Below, one piece after another: positions 57,327 through 64,000 of a DNA stretch of 64,000 bases; positions within the stretch are counted from its first letter, which is position 1, and each line of letters starts with the position of its first letter. A program made the translations under genes and the position numbers. Where the stretch lies: assembly GCF_026151205.1 (NCBI RefSeq), contig NC_087075.1, positions 15,265,628 to 15,329,627 on the forward strand. Reading direction: 5' to 3'. This DNA comes from Bolinopsis microptera. Its lineage: Eukaryota; Ctenophora; Tentaculata; Lobata; Bolinopsidae. The notes under the pieces are model-generated. The model was given only the letters and a program-made list of their open reading frames with translations, made no database searches and was not told where the DNA came from.

Positions 57327-57900
57327 CCTTACAAGACATTTTTGTGGCGGACCAATGTGCGACGACCGAAATTTTGGCGGTCCGAAAATATGGCGAAATT
57401 GAACAAAAACCGTCACATTTCGGACGTCACAGAAAATAAGGGTATTTTTCATCATTTTGTTTTCTGACATAAAGGAAATTCAAAATTTTCTAAAAATCGG
57501 TAAAATCATGTTGAAACAAAATGAAACTTATAAATCGATTTCTTCATCTTCCTCTAAGGGGTCCGGCTCGAATCTTTCAGTTTCACTTATTGAGTTTGGT
57601 ATTTAATATCTTGACTTAGTCTATAAGACGTTTATGTTAGCACATAAATGTAATTTATTGTAAATTTAAAACGTATAACTTGACATTAAATTCATCATGG
57701 AATATTGTGTTTATTTGTCCCACCATCATATCGCTAACTTTTCAAGAACAAAATGAATCGATGAAGCCACAATTATTGGAATAAGCTAAAAATAATGCGA
57801 CGGATTCTATTACGACGACCGAAATTTTGGCGGTCCGAAAATATGGCGAAATTTCGGGAAAACCGTCGCATTTCGTACGTTATAAAAATGTCTTGTAAGG
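57327..57900. mobile_element. MITE, 574 bp, TA target duplication
   Basis: CCTTACAAGACATTTTT at 57327-57343 is inverted at 57884-57900, with TA on each side (57325-57326, 57901-57902). Near each end lies a copy, in direct orientation, of gaccgaaattttggcggtcc gaaaatatggcgaaatt. No transposase. A Tc1/mariner-type MITE is the best fit. Confidence 0.85.
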
Positions 57901-58084
57901 TAATAAGGAAAATACTATCGGTCAACTAATAAATTGAAGAGATAAACAAAATCAAGAAACGATTACGGGTGCAAAATGATTTTTGAAAGACAAAGCGAGA
58001 AATCCCTTAAAAATATGAAGATATGAAATGAAAAACCAAGAAATAGGGTTGATTTCTAAAAGAAATAACTTAATAACAAATAAG

Positions 58085-58090
58085 TTTATT
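58085..58090 (-). terminator. AATAAA overlapping the stop codon
   Basis: On the minus strand the end of the gene reads AAG AAA TAA A, so the hexamer AATAAA contains the stop. No other AATAAA was seen close by, which would give a 3' untranslated region of only about 15-30 nt. Confidence 0.5.
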
Positions 58091-59369
58091 TCTTCTCTTT
58101 AAAACCATTAATGGTCCCTTTACCATGTGCAAAACAAGCACGGAAACCGTCTACAATTTCTTGCCTGTTCCCGATAAAGTTTGAGTACCGTTGCCGAACG
58201 TGTTTAACACAAAATGGCAATGTCCAATCTCTATTGCACGGCCCAGTGTTAAACTTTCCTTGCAGTGACCAGAAGGTGGCAGAGGAGTAGGTAGTGGACT
58301 TCACTTTTATGTGGGTTTTCTTCTCTTTAGTGCTGCCATCAGGACACAGCAGCTCCATTGTGGCTGGTACGTCAGCTCCATCCATCTTGTACTTGTCTAC
58401 CAGTCCAAACACTAAAGCAGCACCAGGAACTGGAAAAGCTACACTCATCCCTACCAAAGACTGGTGGGCCACTTCTTTTGTCGTAGATTCTGATTTGGAG
58501 ACGGTTCGGGATCCTCCGAACCCAACAGAAACACCCATGGTCACCGAACTTCCTGCTCCGAACACCTTGGCGGCTGCCTCCACTTCCACTGTCACCGACA
58601 CGTCCCAATTATCCTCGTTACTCTCCCCGAACTCAAGCGTGGTAGATTCCGTGACTGTCCTCGAGTGTTGCATGCTCAGGGTGTAAGTGGACGGGCCAGT
58701 GCACGTGCCACCATCGTTAGCGCCGATAACCTCGGTTGATTCGTATCTGGGCGTCAACAAACCCTGGGTTCCTACCCTGACTTTCGTTACAGTACACTTT
58801 GGGTGGTAGCTGGCGCAGAGGGGTCGCAGGGAGGTGTAGTAGTCGTTGTGTGCCACAATGTTATGGCATTCGTTCTCTTTGATCACCCATCTAACTCCTG
58901 TAAAGATGTCGTGTTCGTATAACTCCCAGTCCCCCTTAACAGCGCACGCTGAGCTAATCCTGTCGTTCCAGTCGCTAAGGTTCGCTTCATCCTTGGTGTA
59001 GGACTTCTTGGTTCCACGGTGGTCACCATGCTCCCAAACTTCTAGCAGGGCATCATTAGCATCCCCTGTGTAAATACAGGTAGGTCGTGCTGAGGAGACT
59101 GCGTCGTTGAAGGTCCCCCCTAAGTTGTTGTAGTGACGACCACCTTCCACTGCCATCCTCAGCCCTTCAAAGTTCCATTCAGAGTACAGTTCCCAGTTCC
59201 CGTCAGCTCGTGCACTGGATGCTGCATCATTAAAGTGAACGTTTCCAAGCCAATCTACAGGTCCAGTCAGTCGTACCTTGTTTCCATTGGTATTGTCGTG
59301 CTCGTAGAGGTCCAGCCAGACACCGCACGAGGTGGAGAGCAGAGCGAGCAGAGAGAGGGATTGAAGCAT
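58086..59369 (-). CDS. Secreted beta-gamma-crystallin / aerolysin-like protein
   Basis: 427 residues in one exon. Signal peptide MLQSLSLLALLSTSCGVW. Residues about 18-185 form two beta-gamma-crystallin domains with four calcium-binding motifs of the N/D-N/D-x-x-S/T-S type (NDAASS, NDAVSS, NDRISS, NDYYTS). From about residue 190 the sequence changes to the Ser/Thr/Val-rich alternating pattern of the aerolysin/ETX-MTX2 pore-forming fold (for example VSVTVEVEAAAKVFGAGSSV), followed by a Cys-containing C-terminal region. Fusions of this kind are known in amphibians and other animals as secreted pore-formers acting in endolysosomes or defence. The target here is unknown. It is intact and lies in a host intron in the same orientation as the host. 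The poly(A) hexamer overlaps the stop codon. Confidence 0.85.
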   Translation of the reverse strand: MLQSLSLLALLSTSCGVWLDLYEHDNTNGNKVRLTGPVDWLGNVHFNDAASSARADGNWELYSEWNFEGLRMAVEGGRHYNNLGGTFNDAVSSARPTCIYTGDANDALLEVWEHGDHRGTKKSYTKDEANLSDWNDRISSACAVKGDWELYEHDIFTGVRWVIKENECHNIVAHNDYYTSLRPLCASYHPKCTVTKVRVGTQGLLTPRYESTEVIGANDGGTCTGPSTYTLSMQHSRTVTESTTLEFGESNEDNWDVSVTVEVEAAAKVFGAGSSVTMGVSVGFGGSRTVSKSESTTKEVAHQSLVGMSVAFPVPGAALVFGLVDKYKMDGADVPATMELLCPDGSTKEKKTHIKVKSTTYSSATFWSLQGKFNTGPCNRDWTLPFCVKHVRQRYSNFIGNRQEIVDGFRACFAHGKGTINGFKEKK

Positions 59370-59516
59370 CTTTGCGAGGTTGCTGGATACAAATTATGAG
59401 ATTTCGTGTAGAGCTAGCTGGTTAAGTAAACATCTATTACACTGGTATAAATTCCATGGTGATGATGTCAGGAGATAGGGTGCAACATGGAAATGTGTCA
59501 TGAGGGTCCTCTTTGT

Positions 59517-59530
59517 CCCCCCCCCCCCAC
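59517..59530. repeat. C homopolymer
   Basis: A run of C's upstream of the crystallin/aerolysin gene. Similar G or C runs occur at 13284, 39827, 49600, 53409, 54446, 60124, 61410 and 63478. Confidence 0.8.
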
Positions 59531-59639
59531 TCTTTGTGTTCGCCCCTTGATTGACGCACTTTAACGCAAGATGAAAGGGTCTGGAAGATTGAAAGCGTCT
59601 GAGCCGATATCTACCCTCATACGGTTTTAAAAATTGAGC

Positions 59640-59745
59640 TACTGAACTTGGACTTCATTTTAACGGACATTTATTGGACGCTGGAGACCCTAGCGTTCAT
59701 GTTATTTTAACAGACATTAAAATGAAAGCTAAGGTCTCAGCGTCC
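59640..59745. mobile_element. Fragment of the CCTTATCGG TIR family
   Basis: ttttaacggacatttattgg, the dyad ccctagcgttcat, and acagacattaaaatgaaagc resemble the sub-terminal sequence of the 21.4-22.6 kb element. Confidence 0.55.
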
Positions 59746-59890
59746 CTACTGTACGTGATCGCTACTGTACGTGATCGCTACTGTACGTGATCCCTACTGT
59801 ACGTGATCGCTACTGTACGTGTTCCCTACTGTACGTGATCCCTACTGTACGTGATCGCTACTGTACGTGATCCCTACTGTAAGCTATCCC
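59745..59890. repeat. 16-bp minisatellite (TACTGTACGTGATCSC)
   Basis: About nine copies of ctactgtacgtgatcgc / ctactgtacgtgatccc. It is homogeneous, with the palindromic core GTAC. Confidence 0.9.
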
Positions 59891-60123
59891 TACTGAACAA
59901 TGATAATACTGATTACTTATGCAGTGTTTATAAAACGTGACACTACGTTTCAATGTATATAATATAATGTAAAATATAGCAAGAATTTTAATTAATTTCT
60001 ATCACAATGGAAGCTGCAGAGCAACAAACAGGGTACATTGGAAAGGTCTCATTCATCGCAATAAGGAGTCACTGTGTGGTACAGTCCACTCCACTATGAG
60101 GAGACCTTTTAAAGTACAAGTAG

Positions 60124-60144
60124 CCCCCCCCCCCCCCCCCCCCC
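60124..60144. repeat. C homopolymer of about 20
   Basis: Poly-C run in the host intron. Length is uncertain in any assembly. Confidence 0.85.
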
Positions 60145-60269
60145 ATAAATTGTTTTTTATCCTGGGACTATCGAACATAATATCACTTCCTTTTTTCCTT
60201 ACCAACCCATTTTAACCGATCATAGACCCCAATTAACCGCTGGTTTTCTTTTTCACCCGAAGTTCGCGA

Positions 60270-61320
60270 TGTTTACTGTACTTAATACAAAGCTCAAATT
60301 TTCCCTTAATTTTCTCTGCTCTTTGAAAACCCCCTAAAAGTAACGTCAAACTTACTCGTTCTTGGCCACATTTTTTAATTAGTTCAGCACCAAGCATAAA
60401 CCAAAAAATAATACATTTTGGATGATAACATTGGAATTCCATCGATTTGCTAAGACTGTATGGTTTGGGGTACCTACTGCTAATCAAGACCGTGTTTCAG
60501 ACAGAATACATTTCTATGTTGGTGCTACATGAGCAGTGTAACCCATTTGTAGCATTCCTTTTAACGACTCATGACCAATAAAACAATTGAAATAAGCGGC
60601 TCTGTTAGATTAAGTACGTCATAATAGTTTACCCGCTAGTTCTATTAACAAGAATTGCGCCGACTAGCGGACGCTAAATTTCCATCAACCGTACTCGTAG
60701 GCATTGCCTTTTAAAATTTTAAATATAAATCGTTTCATGTTGGTCAAAATATCAAATAACTTTTCTTCATTCATCTCTTATTGCTAAATATTAGTCGTTA
60801 TAACCTGGATAGTGGATACACTTATCTTGGTAACCAGGTAACCAGGTAACCAGGTAACCAGGTAACTAGGTAACCAGGTAACCAGTTAACCAGGTAACCA
60901 GGTAATCAGGTTACCAGGTTACCAGGTAACCAGGTAACCAGGCAACCAGGCAACCAGGTAACCAGGTAACCAGGAAACCAGGTAACCAGGTAACCAGGTA
61001 ACCAGGTAACCAGGTAACCAGGTAACCAGGTAACCAGGTAACCAGGTAACCGGGTAATCAGGTAACCGGGATACACTTATCCAGGTAAAACCCAAGAATT
61101 CTTGAGCTGGATACATCAATGATGTAACCTTTAGCTTTAATACAGATATCATGTGACAACATGGAAATGTGTCCTGAAGTAGTTCATTGTATCCACTTGT
61201 TTAGTAGACACCCTTTGAGGACTCATGGAACCGACCAGACAATGGATAAAGTGGACTAAACACGTTAATCAGGAAGATACTACCCTCGTACAATTATTAA
61301 CTATCTACTAATAATACTGG
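60270..61320. repeat. Segmental duplication, copy 1
   Basis: 60280-60560 is homologous to 62050-62320, and 61160-61320 to 62413-62583, in the same order and orientation. Copy 1 additionally holds the CCAGGTAA array. Confidence 0.8.
60831..61075. repeat. (CCAGGTAA)n octamer array
   Basis: About 30 copies of ccaggtaa with a few ttaccagg and ccgggtaa variants. The octamer differs from the 5.2-kb array unit (cctagtaa) at two positions. Confidence 0.92.
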
Positions 61321-61396
61321 AGTTAGCTGAAGTGCAGTTAGTCTGCAATGAGGGGCTTATCAAGTTGGACTCTTTAGAAAGCACCACTCAAGAGCC

Positions 61397-62001
61397 CAGG
61401 CACGTAGCCAGGGGGGGGGGGGGGGGGCTAGGGGGCGGCAGCCCCCCCGGAAAAAATCGAACCCCAGAAAAAAGATAAGCCCCCTAGTCCCCATGGTCGC
61501 CTGGTAACTGGGCTGTGTTTATGACTGCAGTCAGTCAAAGATTTGAACTGTGGATTAGTAAATATATGTCATTAAATCCAAGCAAACATTCTAGAAGACT
61601 TCTATAATTATAGTCAATAGTGTCCCCTAGACCGTAGGAAATGTAAAAATCTTAAGACGATGAGGCCTGAGTAAGTCGTAAATTCTGATTGGAGAATGCA
61701 GATTGCTGTTGTGAAGTTACCAAATTTACGTGAGTACTTGATTCTTTTCAATCCCAGTTTATTGCTGTCCTACAAATTTCTTTAATGCCAAATGTCGTCT
61801 AAAACACCCTGTTTCGCAAAAAAATTCCGGGGGGCTGCGCCCCCCCTAGCCCCCGCAAAGGGGCTCCGCCCCTGGACCCCGCTGGGGGCTGCGCCCCCAG
61901 ACCCCTGCCACAGCTTGCTCGCTTCGCAGCTTGATTGGACGCGTCGGCTCGCTTCGCTCGCCGACAGCCCCCCTCAAAGAATAATCCTGGCTACGTCCCT
62001 G
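61397..62001. mobile_element. hAT-like non-autonomous element, 605 bp
   Basis: The left end CAGGCACGTAGCCAGG and the right end CCTGGCTACGTCCCTG (61986-62001) are inverted repeats of the CAGGG…GTAGCCAGG type common in hAT elements. Flanking octamers caagagcc and tgggagcc differ by three transitions, consistent with an aged 8-bp target duplication. The body contains dispersed repeat copy 2 (61435-61825) and GC-rich hairpins (ggggctgcgcccccc). No transposase. Confidence 0.65.
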
Positions 62002-62044
62002 TGGGAGCCTGCAATGATAGGGTCCTGTTGACAACCACTTTTTA

Positions 62045-62590
62045 TAAGGAAGCTCAAATTTTACCTTAATTTTTGGCTCTTTGAAGAACCCCCTACAAGT
62101 AACGTCCAACCTACTCTTTCTTGGTCACATTTCTGATTTAGTGCAGCACCAAATATAATCCAAAAAAGGAATAGTACATAATAGATGATAACATTGGAAT
62201 TCCACCGATTTACTAACACTGTATGGTATGGGGTGCCGACTGCTAATGAACATTGTGTTTAAAATATGATACATTTCCATGTTGGTGCTACATCAGTGTA
62301 ACCCATTTGTAGCGTTTGAAGAGCAACCATTGATAACTCGATAAGGGGAAACATGGAAATGTGCCCTGAACTTGTTGTTGTATTCATTTCCTTTGACGAC
62401 TCATTACCGATAGGACAACATGGAAATGTGTCCTGAAGCTGAAGTAGTTCATTGTATCCACTTGTTTAGTAGACACCCTTTGAGGACTCATGAAACCGAC
62501 CAGACAATGGAAAAAGTGGACTAAACACGTTAATCAGGAAGATACTACCCTCGTACAAGTATTAACTAACTACTAATAAAGTAACTAACG
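62045..62590. repeat. Segmental duplication, copy 2
   Basis: Shares with copy 1 the blocks gatgataacattggaattcc, tgttggtgctacat, cagtgtaacccatttgtagc and the segment from ccacttgtttagtagacacc to taccctcgtac. Confidence 0.8.
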
Positions 62591-62875
62591 ATATTTGATC
62601 AACAACTTTGTTGAAGTTTTACTATATCGTGCACGGATGAGCTTCCGGGGACTTATCTACTTCTAATTCCCAAAATTGTTGCAAATCAAAATGTTCGGAA
62701 AAAAACGTTTTTTGCGGTAAATCGAGGCACGGTAAATCGAGGGTTTGTTGTATTTGATTTTATCAGTATTAATTATCAAATTTTCTTGCTATTCTGTATC
62801 AATTTTATTTAAATCTCAGACATCTATATCTTGGAAACAAAAAATTCCGACAAAGTAGAATGAAATACATAAAAT

Positions 62876-62952
62876 GAGTGCCTTCGAGCGTTCATTTTAA
62901 TGTCCGGACATAATTCAAAATCATGTCTGTTCACGCAATGTCCGATAAGGTA
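62876..62952. mobile_element. End fragment of the CCTTATCGG TIR family
   Basis: The reverse complement reads ccttatcggacattgcgtga … gacattaaaatgaacgctcg, matching the left end of the 43.45-kb copy. Confidence 0.65.
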
Positions 62953-63040
62953 AAAGAGATAGAGAGCTGAAAACAGTTATACCCTGAGATAATAAGTCTA
63001 ATACCATTCAATTTCAGGTACTATAAAAATACTGACTAAC

Positions 63041-63167
63041 CTGTTTTATGTATAGATCATTTCTTCGTGACATCCATATCGCTAGCCTACTGGCCATATC
63101 GTCTCGTCTCTGCCACGCTATGAAACTTTCGTGTTCGTTATCTTTACGTTCCAATTTTAGTATCTCA
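63041..63167 (-). CDS. Host gene exon (charged helix)
   Basis: 127 nt, acceptor gttatttcag, donor GTTAGT. Completes a Ser codon, then EILKLERKDNEHESFIAWQR and RDDMASRLAIWMSRRNDLYI with KQ. Ends in phase 0 before the 15.7-kb intron. Confidence 0.75.
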
Positions 63168-63547
63168 CTGAAATAACAGTTTAACTGTTTAATTAATTGA
63201 TGGAAGACAAGTTTTAATCAGGATGTTATTTTACGTCTACGTGGAATTAGTTGAAACTTTTGACATCTTAATTCAGACGGTAGTAATAGCTCCTTTTTAT
63301 AAATCACGTAAAAGCTGACGGATTTATGGGGTGGGGGGGTCATGAGTATTTTTGAGAAAAGTTTTCAGGAGAGGCGAAAAACTCATTCTCAAAAATTGAT
63401 TTTGATTATTTTATCAGATTCAAAAATCATTTTTGAGTATTACCGGCGAAAATGGTCAAATTCTCAGATTCAAAAATTCTCAAAAATACTCATGAGCCCC
63501 CCCCCCCCCCCCTCCCGATTTATTGTTATTTATTAATTACTAATCAC

Positions 63548-63663
63548 CTGTGTTCTTTACAAAGAACATGAAAATCCCGTTGTAGTTTTAGCGCCCTGTC
63601 CTCACACTCGCCTATAAAAGCCTCTAAGTTATCGTCCTTAGATTGCACTGTTTCGTACAGACT
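63548..63663 (-). CDS. Host gene exon (charged helix)
   Basis: 116 nt, acceptor cttccatcccag, donor GTGATT. Reads SLYETVQSKDDNLEAFIGEC then EDRALKLQRDFHVLCKEH plus two bases that match the next exon. Confidence 0.75.
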
Positions 63664-63827
63664 CTGGGATGGAAGAAAAGCTAAGAAAACACAAAACAAA
63701 ATCTAAGAAATGCATATTCAAAAAGAACAACATTCTTCTTGCTTTCATTTTCTTTTTCAGCATGTGTTTTAACGAATGTGACGATAATCTCTATGTCAAA
63801 AAGTTAGCAATTAGCAATAGGACTCAC

Positions 63828-63900
63828 CACAAAATGTGAGGTAGATTTTGGATCGAGTCGCTTGCTGTAGGTCAGCAACATGCTATGCCTCTTATCAAGA
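63828..63900 (-). CDS. Host gene exon (most 5' in the window)
   Basis: 73 nt, acceptor attatttttcag, donor GTGAGT. One base plus LDKRHSMLLTYSKRLDPKST and SHFV. It begins inside a codon, so at least one upstream exon lies beyond the window. Confidence 0.7.
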
Positions 63901-64000
63901 CTGAAAAATAATTATAAAAGCAACCATATCATTACAATTATATTATAATATCATTATAATATCATAATATTATTATTATTATCACTATAAGTAAATCTCT

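Overview
The window is eukaryotic and metazoan. It is AT-rich, has GT-AG introns with pyrimidine-tract acceptors, and carries metazoan domain families: a thrombospondin type-1 repeat (TSP1), a pentraxin domain, a class A GPCR, and a beta-gamma-crystallin joined to an aerolysin-like module. It is crowded with microsatellites, minisatellites, foldback elements and LINE fragments. An invertebrate is likely, perhaps an early-branching marine one such as a cnidarian. That is inference; nothing here fixes the species. Most coding sequence lies in short exons that simple ORF calling misses. I built those exons from splice sites and reading-phase continuity.

Layout. 0-2 kb: a minus-strand exon at the window edge and a 40-bp-class minisatellite. 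3-6 kb: a truncated Penelope-like GIY-YIG fragment, a hairpin element and an octamer array. 6.3-9.0 kb: the last two exons of a plus-strand TSP1 gene, with a 2.2-kb minisatellite expanded inside the TSP1 exon. 10.6-12 kb: a secreted pentraxin-like gene with a frameshift. 12.9-18.3 kb: intergenic repeats. 18.9-19.8 kb: a two-exon minus-strand gene for a small secreted, probably GPI-anchored acidic repeat protein, with a TATA box and four CACGTG boxes upstream. 20-29.3 kb: two copies of a 1.5-kb unit, each preceded by a long (GA)n tract. Copy A is split by a TIR element and copy B by an apparently intact CR1/L2-like LINE. 29.7-30.5 kb: a CAG foldback and a perfect 176-bp spacerless palindrome.

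32.3-63.9 kb: twelve phase-consistent exons form the 3' part of one large minus-strand gene (at least 746 codons in the window) encoding an unrecognised charged and low-complexity protein. Two of its introns hold whole genes. A 9.9-kb intron contains two plus-strand paralogues for secreted histidine-rich repeat proteins. A 15.7-kb intron contains a single-exon orphan GPCR (plus) and a single-exon beta-gamma-crystallin/aerolysin-like secreted protein (minus). These introns also carry several foldback elements and a truncated L2-like LINE.

The strongest candidates for undescribed biology are the histidine-rich paralogue pair, the TSP1 exon that has become a minisatellite, the LINE whose second ORF lacks an upstream AUG but has a canonical U UUU UUA slip site before a stem, and the 176-bp palindrome. 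No rRNA, tRNA or CRISPR array was recognised.
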